Below are positions 42,383 to 48,351 of a stretch of 57,734 nucleotides of DNA, piece by piece. The stretch is from positions 1-57,734 of the forward strand of contig JAJZZO010000004.1 in the NCBI GenBank assembly GCA_021797495.1, given 5' to 3'. The stretch is from Microcaldota archaeon. GTDB taxonomy: Archaea > Micrarchaeota > Micrarchaeia > Micrarchaeales > Micrarchaeaceae. The number at the start of each line of letters is the position of its first letter. Position 1 is the stretch's first letter. The notes beneath the pieces are model-generated. The model saw only the letters and a program-made list of their open reading frames with translations. It was not told where the DNA came from and did not search any database. Both the position numbers and the translations under genes were made by a program.

Positions 42383-43060
42383 TCATAACTTCCTGTCTTG
42401 ATTACTTTTCGGCTGGGCAGCCTCAGAAGACGAAGATAATGATTCATATGGTAAAGGCATACCTCTGCCGACACTTAATTCAGATTTTAGATTAAGTAAC
42501 ACTCTTTGTAACTCTCTAGCGAGCTTTTGCGGTAGAGCTGGAAAGTAATTAGGGCTCTGGGATCCCCATTTGCGAATGCCATTTTTTGGAATTGGATCTC
42601 CGCTCATAGGTACTATCACTAGGGATGATATGCCAAGAAGTCTGTCTAATAGTGTTCTAGAAAGTATTATGTTAGTTACATTTTCCAATGGTATGGAATC
42701 TACAGTATACCCGATAAATCCCCTTTTATCTATGACTCTGCGGGTCGTAATCCAATACCATGCTTTTCCATATTCTATGTACGGCACTACAGAAACTATT
42801 AATAGTAATGCAGGTATCACTGCCATAATAAGAAAAATCCCTTGAGACAACTTATTTATCAATATTCCAACTATGATTACAACAATGGTAAGAAAAAACA
42901 GCACTACATAACTACTAAGCGCCCTAGTTATCATGAATCCCCTAAATTGGGGTTTAAGCTCTCTCATTATTTCCTCCCCTTTTTGCAGTTCAAACGGTAA
43001 TTTCTCCAGTTGGCCTGCATTAGATACGCTGGCGTTGGAGCCACTATCCTTATCTTCCAC
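42383..43060 (-). CDS. Bacterial PH-domain (DUF304/bPH2) membrane protein
   Basis: 225 aa from a GTG start; no ATG precedes the conserved part. An N-terminal soluble lead with EIMRELKPQFRGFMITRAL is followed by two hydrophobic helices (about residues 50-100), then the bPH2 domain with WITTRRVIDKRGFIGYTVDS, IPLENVTNIILSRTLLDRLL and LVIVPMSGD. This two-helix plus PH arrangement is typical of YdbT/YdbS-like proteins of unknown function. The polar C-terminus is variable. Monocistronic. Confidence 0.8.
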   Translation of the reverse strand: MEDKDSGSNASVSNAGQLEKLPFELQKGEEIMRELKPQFRGFMITRALSSYVVLFFLTIVVIIVGILINKLSQGIFLIMAVIPALLLIVSVVPYIEYGKAWYWITTRRVIDKRGFIGYTVDSIPLENVTNIILSRTLLDRLLGISSLVIVPMSGDPIPKNGIRKWGSQSPNYFPALPQKLARELQRVLLNLKSELSVGRGMPLPYESLSSSSEAAQPKSNQDRKL

Positions 43061-43267
43061 TGGTTCTGGACTGTAACCAGGGTCGTGATTTTCGTTTTTT
43101 CCTACATCGGTTTGTATTTAATTACCTATTTAATTTATTCAGGATTTAATCTATCTAGAACAGTGATCTCCAGCACCTAAAGGCGTTGGTACGCCCACAT
43201 AGATAAATAAAAACTTTAATCACTACTCTCTTACAGCCATAAAAAATTCCAATTATCGGATCCTATT

Positions 43268-43552
43268 TCAATCTCCTAAATCTTTTATCTGCTTTTCCGA
43301 GAATAATATTTCCTTCAGTTCTTTGTCTAGTGCAGGATCATTTCTTCTAATCCACTCCAGCAATAACGCTGCATGTTCCTTCTCGTCATCCCTGTTATGT
43401 TCCATCACGTGCTTTAAATCATTATCTTTAGTAGCGTCTGCGCGTTCATCATAAAACATCATTGCTTCTACCTCTTCTATAAGGGATTGTCTGGCCCTGC
43501 TTAGGTTTCTTATCTTTTCGCTCAAGTCTTCGTTTACTTCATATCTTGGCAT
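43268..43552 (-). CDS. Encapsulated ferritin-like protein (EncFtn)
   Basis: 94 aa, all-helical. The sequence RQSLIEEVEAMMFYDERADA, followed by DLKHVMEHNRDDEKEHAALL, LLEWIRRNDPALDKELKEI and LF, matches the encapsulin-associated ferritin family. Those proteins build an iron-oxidising decamer inside encapsulin nanocompartments. The expected ferroxidase residues (Glu26/27/29, Tyr34, Glu57/59, His60) are present. The C-terminal FSEKQIKDLGD is short and does not clearly resemble the usual encapsulin-docking peptide. No encapsulin shell gene lies in the window. The IS200/IS605 element begins about 80 bases upstream of its start. Confidence 0.85.
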   Translation of the reverse strand: MPRYEVNEDLSEKIRNLSRARQSLIEEVEAMMFYDERADATKDNDLKHVMEHNRDDEKEHAALLLEWIRRNDPALDKELKEILFSEKQIKDLGD

Positions 43553-43631
43553 AAAATTACCATTTGTATATTTGTTAGCTTAGTTATATACACCTTTAGG
43601 AAGTTGAAGTTAACTTTTTAGAAAGATGACA

Positions 43632-44273
43632 TAAGGGCTTCGCCCTTATAAACCTTTACGTTCGGGTCCTCTCCGCCGACAAAGTCGGTGGTATCCCCGA
43701 ACGTCTTAATTGAAGAGACGCTTTTGATTGTCGACGTTCGAGATGTCCTGGCGCCTTATGTAGTTCTTGATCGTCGATTCGTCTGTAGGACCGACACTGT
43801 GGTTGCTGTACTGTCCTCCCCAGAAACTGCCTCTGGGATAGAGTTTCATGAAATTTGGAATCCTATGAAATATTATTGACGCTGAGTGAGATTTTAGTAT
43901 TTGCACGACCTGCACTATGGAAAGTTTGTTTGGTATACTAAGTTCCATATGGATGTGCGCGTAGTCATCGCCGAATGAGAATTCCTTTATCCCAACACCA
44001 TACATATGCGCAGCTTCTTCGATAGCGGATCTTGCGATTTCGCGATTATATTCCTTCTTGAAGTTCTTTTTCCTTTTGTTCGTCACAAATACAACGTGCT
44101 GCCAGTTGTATTGCCACTCTCTTTCACCAACATTTTTATTTTTATAGTTCACACTATCCATAACAACACTTTGGTGGCAGAACATCGGGCCGCGTAAAAC
44201 CGCGGCCACACTACCACCACTAAAATACAGGAGGAAAAGTAGGTATGTGTTTCAACTACCGACGAAGTCGGTA
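43632..44273 (-). mobile_element. IS200/IS605-family insertion element
   Basis: A single tnpA flanked by subterminal hairpins. Left side: TAAGGGC TTC GCCCTTA (43632-43648) and CCGCCGAC AAA GTCGGTGG (43673-43691), the latter nested in a longer CGTTCGGG/CCCGAACG stem. Right side: TACCGAC GAA GTCGGTA (44257-44273) and GGCCGCG/CGCGGCC (44188-44207). The paired CCGAC-AA-GTCGG hairpins near both ends fit the LE/RE hairpins recognised by TnpA. Exact ends cannot be fixed from sequence alone. No tnpB is attached. Confidence 0.75.
43706..44161 (-). CDS. tnpA: IS200/IS605 transposase TnpA (Y1 HUH)
   Basis: 151 aa from ATG 44161; ATG or alternative starts further upstream would fall inside the leader hairpin. 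The HUH motif is AHIHMELSIP (His69, His71) and the catalytic tyrosine is Tyr134 in IKNYIRRQ. Size and both motifs are intact, so the enzyme may be active. TnpA cuts and rejoins single-stranded DNA at hairpin-marked ends. A strong hairpin 27-58 bases upstream of the start could limit translation, as is known for IS200. Confidence 0.93.
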   Translation of the reverse strand: MDSVNYKNKNVGEREWQYNWQHVVFVTNKRKKNFKKEYNREIARSAIEEAAHMYGVGIKEFSFGDDYAHIHMELSIPNKLSIVQVVQILKSHSASIIFHRIPNFMKLYPRGSFWGGQYSNHSVGPTDESTIKNYIRRQDISNVDNQKRLFN

Positions 44274-44288
44274 AAATTCTTTAAGATA

Positions 44289-44666
44289 TTAAATCCTTTC
44301 GTATATCGAACCGAATTTTTGCATCTGGTGTTTTACTTCTCTCGCAGAACTTTCATATTCGGAAAGTGCGTCGCTGCCCTTTTTGGTTATTGCATATTGC
44401 TTCCTTGCCTTTTCGGATTTCCGTTCGTGCTGGTCTGCAGATCTTATGTATCCGTTGCTTTCGAGCCATTCGAGCGTAGGGTATATTGCAGCAGGTCCGG
44501 GCCTCCACATACCGTCAGTCTTTTCAAATATCTGCTCCATCAATTCAAAGCCATGCATAGGCTTATCCGAAAGGAGCTTTAGTATTAGGGGCTTGAGGAG
44601 CCCTTTCGGTATTATATCTACCCTGAAAGGGCCGCATCTGCAGTAGCCTCTTGGCATTTCATTCAT
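44289..44666 (-). CDS. PadR family transcriptional regulator
   Basis: 125 aa. The PadR winged helix is clear: KPLILKLLSDKPMHGFELME, then GMWRPGPAAIYPTLEWLESN, then ARKQYAITKKGSDALSEY. The N-terminal segment PRGYCRCGPFRVDI carries two Cys that might sense metal or redox. Its ATG overlaps the end of the preceding Cys/His-rich gene by 8 bases, so the two form one operon, downstream of a 22-bp inverted repeat (44977-44998). Probable autorepressor of this small operon. Confidence 0.9.
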   Translation of the reverse strand: MNEMPRGYCRCGPFRVDIIPKGLLKPLILKLLSDKPMHGFELMEQIFEKTDGMWRPGPAAIYPTLEWLESNGYIRSADQHERKSEKARKQYAITKKGSDALSEYESSAREVKHQMQKFGSIYERI

Positions 44667-44976
44667 CCTTTTCTTCGCTTACATCCTTTGATTCCTTTTC
44701 CAGCTCCTCTATGCGCTTGCCCACGAACTTAGCCTGCTCTTCGAGATCCTCTTTGTATAGTTTGAGCTTCTCTACTAGCTTTTTAGCGTGTAACGGCCCG
44801 CGAAATTCGTCATGGCGGTGCATTTCTGAACCAATGCCGCGGCTTTCATTTCCCATACCGTGCATATGCCGCATACCCATTCTGCCTTCCATCCCCATAT
44901 TTCCATTATGACCGCCGCAACCACACCCTCTTCCGCAGCCGCAGTCATTTTCGTCTCCGTACATATTGTATCTCAT
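44659..44976 (-). CDS. Cys/His/Gly-rich protein with C-terminal coiled coil (DUF5320-like)
   Basis: 105 aa. Residues 12-22 hold CGCGRGCGCGG, followed by a Met/His/Gly-rich stretch (GMRHMHGMGNESRG), which suggests metal binding. The C-terminal 50 residues form a coiled coil (KKLVEKLKLYKEDLEEQAKF). This pattern resembles small DUF5320-type proteins often found next to PadR regulators. First gene of the operon with PadR. The operator palindrome abuts its start codon. Confidence 0.7.
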   Translation of the reverse strand: MRYNMYGDENDCGCGRGCGCGGHNGNMGMEGRMGMRHMHGMGNESRGIGSEMHRHDEFRGPLHAKKLVEKLKLYKEDLEEQAKFVGKRIEELEKESKDVSEEKDE

Positions 44977-44998
44977 ATTATATCACTACTGATATAAT
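44977..44998. promoter_or_regulatory. Perfect inverted repeat, probable PadR operator
   Basis: ATTATATCA-CTAC-TGATATAAT: two perfect 9-base arms with a 4-base spacer, ending one base before the start codon of the Cys/His-rich gene. TATA elements (about 45003-45018) put the transcription start within or next to it, so a bound dimer would block initiation. Confidence 0.7.
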
Positions 44999-45013
44999 TA
45001 CATATATAACTAT

Positions 45014-45481
45014 TTAAAGGTTAGGTTTTATCTGCTTGAGCTTTTCGAAGGCATCGTTTATCTCTTCCTTGGCTGCGAATTCATCTATCCATGGATAGAA
45101 ATCGGATTCTTCCATCGAGTCATGCGACCTTAAAAGCTCTTCAAGCTCGGATACCTTGCCTTTTACAGTATCCGATGGATTAGTTTGTTCCTGTATGTTG
45201 GCATATACGTCTTTTATGAGAGATTTTATCCTAGAATGTTGTAATGCGATTTCATCCAGCAGCATGTTGTCTTTTTCTCCAGTATGCCTTAAAACTACTC
45301 CGAAAAGCACATCTTCCTCAAAGGCCATGTGGCGGCTTATGCCTTCCACAAACTTGTCGAAAGCCTGTTTTGTGCCAGTGTTTTTGAATTGTTCCAAAAG
45401 GATACGCTCGTCCTCGTGTTCCGCTGACATGAAATTATATACGCTCGCCATGCTGTCATCATTTTTGCTGCTGGGCCGCAT
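45014..45481 (-). CDS. Hemerythrin (HHE) domain protein
   Basis: 155 aa, or 145 if the ATG at 45451 is used. The iron-binding pattern is visible: AEHEDERILL, SRHMAFEEDVLF, LQHSRIKSLI and SHDSMEESDFYPW, giving the His and Glu ligands of a four-helix HHE di-iron site. Such proteins bind oxygen or NO or respond to oxidative stress. From the first ATG the gene overlaps the upstream membrane-protein gene by 23 bases, so they are cotranscribed. It ends at the TATA region of the PadR operon. Confidence 0.88.
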   Translation of the reverse strand: MRPSSKNDDSMASVYNFMSAEHEDERILLEQFKNTGTKQAFDKFVEGISRHMAFEEDVLFGVVLRHTGEKDNMLLDEIALQHSRIKSLIKDVYANIQEQTNPSDTVKGKVSELEELLRSHDSMEESDFYPWIDEFAAKEEINDAFEKLKQIKPNL

Positions 45482-45911
45482 CTGTTTTCTGCATGGGTTT
45501 TATACCTTTGCCCGAGACCATTATATGCCATATGTTCGCAACGTGTATCATTATCCCTATTATGAGCAGGATTATGCCGATAGGTAGGAAAACCTTACCG
45601 AATGCGCCTACGACACCTGCCATAGATATAAACAGCAATATTATCCCTATATTGAGTGCCGCGAATTCCACGGCAACGGATTTGTAGTTGGCAAACGTAG
45701 CGTGCGATAGCCCTGGGGCGAATATATATGAAAGACCGAATATCATCATGGTTACAAAACCGTAAAGCTCCAGGATGAATACTGAATCGTGCTGTATCGA
45801 TATTAAACCTGTTAGATCCAAAGCGAGGATAACCGTGCCTATAAGGAGATATGCGAACGCTACGGCCATGTATAATCTGGCGAGCTTTGAACTCGCGCTT
45901 ACGTTATCCAT
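45459..45911 (-). CDS. Four-helix membrane protein, heme-copper-oxidase-subunit-I-like
   Basis: 150 aa from ATG 45911, preferred to ATG 45935 because a TATA-like CTTAAAAATC at about 45943-45952 would start transcription near 45920. Four hydrophobic helices. The segment QHDSVFILELYGFVTMMIFG and the following SYIFAPGLSH resemble the H-x-HLYGW-x-MMIFG pattern of cbb3/NO-reductase-type subunit I and related heme proteins. Further His residues sit in MIHVANIWHIM. It may bind heme or sense gas. It is too short to be an oxidase. Cotranscribed with hemerythrin. Confidence 0.55.
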   Translation of the reverse strand: MDNVSASSKLARLYMAVAFAYLLIGTVILALDLTGLISIQHDSVFILELYGFVTMMIFGLSYIFAPGLSHATFANYKSVAVEFAALNIGIILLFISMAGVVGAFGKVFLPIGIILLIIGIMIHVANIWHIMVSGKGIKPMQKTDAAQQQK

Positions 45912-45994
45912 ATATGCACAGTCTGTGCTTAGCATGCAGGATTTTTAAGGTTAGCCGAAAAATAGCGCACGTTGCGTAAAAGCTGCTTTGATTA

Positions 45995-46327
45995 TTACTT
46001 GACCTTGCCCTGCTGCTTCTTGTACCTTTTTATGAGCTCTATTGCCTGGTCTATTGACTTTTTGACTGCGGCTTCCGTCATTGCGCCAGTGCATATTATC
46101 TTGCCGTTCTTGAAAAGCAGCAATGCAGATTTTGGCTCGTGGATTTTAAGTATTGCTCCTGGAAACTGCTCCGGCTCGTAGTCGACGTCGTAAGAGAGCC
46201 TTGCCAGACCGTATAAATCCAGCTCTATCTGGAGGTCTGCACTCGCTACCATGTTTACCACCCTATACGTAGGGTGCAGCACTATGTGCTTGCTCAGAGC
46301 TGAATCGTGAGATTGGGATTTTGCCAT
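45995..46327 (-). CDS. Single-lobe TATA-binding protein
   Basis: 110 aa containing one TBP repeat only. Residues 22-100 read RVVNMVASADLQIELDL, DYEPEQFPGAILKI, EPKSALLLFKNGKIICTGA and a final helix, the complete strand-helix pattern of one TBP lobe. The two intercalating Phe (Phe55 and Phe72) and Asn25 are kept. Normal archaeal TBP is about 180 aa with two such lobes. Here the ORF ends in TAA after a basic tail (RYKKQQGKVK) and no second lobe follows in any frame. It would have to work as a dimer. It is closest by eye to the second lobe of M. jannaschii TBP (NMVATADL). Confidence 0.88.
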   Translation of the reverse strand: MAKSQSHDSALSKHIVLHPTYRVVNMVASADLQIELDLYGLARLSYDVDYEPEQFPGAILKIHEPKSALLLFKNGKIICTGAMTEAAVKKSIDQAIELIKRYKKQQGKVK

Positions 46328-46350
46328 TAGAACACCTAGAAGATTTTTAA

Positions 46351-46374
46351 GCCTTAAGGCATAAATATATATGC
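46351..46374. promoter_or_regulatory. Shared divergent promoter with palindromes (tbp / rpl21e)
   Basis: GCCTTAAGGC (46351-46360), a perfect 10-base palindrome, adjoins the near-palindromic TATA element ATAAATATATATGC (46361-46374). The TATA can serve rpl21e to the right and the single-lobe TBP gene to the left. The palindrome lies between the TATA and the expected start of the TBP gene. Confidence 0.45.
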
Positions 46375-46428
46375 AATTAATAGTTCGCTTGTCAAAAAGC
46401 GCTATCTAGAACTTTTCGGGTTTTAAAA

Positions 46429-46713
46429 ATGACAAAGAGATCGGCAGGTTTATTTTCAGGAAAGACAAGGAATATGGCAAGGCACCACATGCCCTCGAAA
46501 CAGAGCGTACGCTCGTACATAAAGAATTTCGAAGTAGGCGACAAGGTAGCCATAATTCCGAAGGGCAGCGTTAAGAACATACCGCACCCAAGATACAAGG
46601 GCAGGATCGGAATAATAAAGGAGAAGAGAGGCACAGCCTACGTCGTTGAAGTAACGATAATGAAGGCAAAAAGAACGCTGATAGTTCCTGCGATACATTT
46701 GGACAAGGCCTGA
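46429..46713 (+). CDS. rpl21e: Ribosomal protein L21e
   Basis: 94 aa, normal archaeal size. It has the L21e core: VRSYIKNFEVGDKVAIIPKG, then HPRYKGRIGIIKEKRGTAYV, and the end TLIVPAIHLDKA. It is a component of the large ribosomal subunit. In many archaea rpl21e precedes rpoF and the DUF655 gene on the same strand. Here those two genes are on the opposite strand next door, so the block has been broken by inversion. Confidence 0.95.
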   Translation: MTKRSAGLFSGKTRNMARHHMPSKQSVRSYIKNFEVGDKVAIIPKGSVKNIPHPRYKGRIGIIKEKRGTAYVVEVTIMKAKRTLIVPAIHLDKA

Positions 46714-46821
46714 AAGCTTTATCTTAATTCAATCTTTATTGTACGTAACTAGCCGTACGGCTATTCCACGGAAATCATGCATTATACAGAGAAGAACACA
46801 GGTAGGGCCATAGCTGACCAA

Positions 46822-47409
46822 TCAGTACCTTCGCTGAGGCTCTGGCCTTTTGAAGTAGGGCTTTGTGAACAGATAAAAGCGCTCTGAGCCCTGGAGCTCT
46901 TGGACAACCCTTTGCGCTATAATCCCAGCAGGATCCTGAAGCAGGGCAATCCTTGCAGTTATGTCTTCAAAGCTCTCGAACTTCTTTTCAGTCCTGGCCT
47001 TCAGTATGGCCTGAAGGTGCTTCTTCCCTATTCCGGGCAGAAGCTCAAGCGAATGCTCGCGTATGTTCAGCGGGCCTGAATTGTTGAAAAATCCTACGAA
47101 CCTCTGCGGGTTTGCCTTGATTATGTTGAGTATTATCCCCCTTAGGTTGCCCTGCGAGGTCTGTGTGAGCTCGGAATAGCTTATCCTGAACTTTATGAGG
47201 GCTATCTTTTCGCGCTCATCCTTGCCTATGTAGACGCGCTCTCCGGTAGTCATCTGCACACCCGGCTTCGGGGTGGCTTCAAGAAGAGTGAACCATTCTT
47301 CGCCTATCAATTGCGCGATGGGCTCGGACCTTGAAGAAAAAGACTTGCCAGTAGAGAGGAAATCGAGCACAAGCGCATATTCTTCCCTTCTCTCATTCTC
47401 CTTGTCCAT
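46822..47409 (-). CDS. DUF655 (COG1491) helix-hairpin-helix RNA/DNA-binding protein
   Basis: 195 aa. The N-terminal S1/OB-like part (YALVLDFLSTGKSF, GERVYIGKDEREKI) is followed by helix-hairpin-helix motifs: EHSLELLPGIGKKHLQAIL and KFESFEDITARIALL. This is the archaeal DUF655 family, usually encoded next to rpoF, as here (35 bases downstream). The family is presumed to bind nucleic acid; its function is not established. The tail is Tyr/Arg/Pro-rich. Confidence 0.92.
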   Translation of the reverse strand: MDKENERREEYALVLDFLSTGKSFSSRSEPIAQLIGEEWFTLLEATPKPGVQMTTGERVYIGKDEREKIALIKFRISYSELTQTSQGNLRGIILNIIKANPQRFVGFFNNSGPLNIREHSLELLPGIGKKHLQAILKARTEKKFESFEDITARIALLQDPAGIIAQRVVQELQGSERFYLFTKPYFKRPEPQRRY

Positions 47410-47444
47410 GCATACAACCTTACATCACAGTGAATTACAGCCAT

Positions 47445-47780
47445 TCAGCTTCCTTTTCCGTTAATTATCGACATTACCTTGCCTACTTTCTCGTCATTTA
47501 CTCCGTTTTCCTTCATGAGTATGTTCTTGATCAAGGCAGCGCTCTTCGGCATTACCTCTATGAGCTTTGCGACAGCGTACGGGCTCAAGCCTAGCTCCGA
47601 CAATCCTTCCTGAAGCTTTTCAAGCTGCTGCTTCTTCTGGAGCCTGAACTTTTCAGCGTAGTCGAAAGCGAGCTGCTGCTCGTAAGCCAATGGCTTTGAG
47701 CTCTTCTTTCTATCCTTCAGTATTTCGTAGACATCCGAGAGTGTTGCCACGCCCTTTTCCTCGGCCTTTTTTCCTATCAT
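47445..47780 (-). CDS. rpoF: DNA-directed RNA polymerase subunit F (Rpo4)
   Basis: 111 aa from ATG 47780 (three extra codons from a start at 47789 are possible). The HRDC-like fold is recognisable: ATLSDVYEILKDRKK, then YEQQLAFDYAEKF, and the C-terminal KLIEVMPKSAALIKNILMKE. Rpo4 forms the polymerase stalk with Rpo7 (rpoE), which is not in this window. Cotranscribed with the DUF655 gene, as in many archaea. Confidence 0.92.
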   Translation of the reverse strand: MIGKKAEEKGVATLSDVYEILKDRKKSSKPLAYEQQLAFDYAEKFRLQKKQQLEKLQEGLSELGLSPYAVAKLIEVMPKSAALIKNILMKENGVNDEKVGKVMSIINGKGS

Positions 47781-47985
47781 TATAACCACTAACTATGACC
47801 GTGTACTTTCAAGAGATATTTTAGAAACAACATCTATAAAGCTTATGTATTGCCTTTTTGCATCGTGGATAACTTGCCCTGCATCTATGGAAAATTAACT
47901 CTACATGTTTGCGTTTTGGCTGCTTACGCTGGTTCCGGATACTCTTTGGATATTTGAGAATAGTTGCTGCTTACCGCATTTAATG

Positions 47986-48073
47986 TGGACTTCGCGGGAT
48001 TTTCGCAATGAAAGTTTCGAACCCGCAACCTCCTGCCTGCCAGACAGGCGCGCTACCGTTGCGCCAGAAGCCC
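47986..48073 (-). tRNA. tRNA-Ala (anticodon GGC) with a 16-nt intron in the T loop
   Basis: Mature length 72 nt. The acceptor stem GGGCTTC/GAAGTCC contains G3-U70, the alanine identity pair, and the discriminator is A73. D stem GCGC/GCGC, anticodon stem CCTGT/GCAGG with a U-G closing pair, loop CTGGCAG, anticodon GGC. The T stem GCGGG/CCCGC is perfect, but its loop is 23 bases (47999-48021) instead of seven. TTCG and CGAA pair inside it and are flanked by AAA and AAT bulges, a bulge-helix-bulge. Excision of 16 bases gives a normal TTCGAAT loop. Confidence 0.92.
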
Positions 48074-48084
48074 ACAAGAATAAG

Positions 48085-48309
48085 TCATACAGGTGATATC
48101 CAGATTATGTTTCCTCCCCTTAAGAGTATTGTTCCGAGCTTCGCTTTTAGTTCTCCGCCGTCGAGTTCTTCTGCTGCATCGAGCACTATGTTCATGTGCG
48201 CATCGAAAGAGGTTACCTTGCCCCTTATGCTTGCGCCTCCCTTCAGCTTTATGAGAACCTGCTGCCCGATTACCTTGTTCAAAAGATCGAATGGTCTTTC
48301 CTGTGACAT
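48085..48309 (-). CDS. LSm (Sm-like archaeal) RNA-binding protein
   Basis: 74 aa from ATG 48309, with GGTG a few bases upstream. Sm1 motif: VLIKLKGGASIRGKVTSFDA with HMNIVLDAAEEL; Sm2 motif: GTILLRGGNIIWISPV (I-x-G-x-N pattern RGGNI). These proteins form heptameric rings that bind U-rich RNA. The gene ends 11 bases before the tRNA-Ala gene on the same strand, so the two may share a transcript. Confidence 0.93.
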   Translation of the reverse strand: MSQERPFDLLNKVIGQQVLIKLKGGASIRGKVTSFDAHMNIVLDAAEELDGGELKAKLGTILLRGGNIIWISPV

Positions 48310-48351
48310 TATATACACCAAAAAATATGATATTAAGTTTATACTTAAGCT

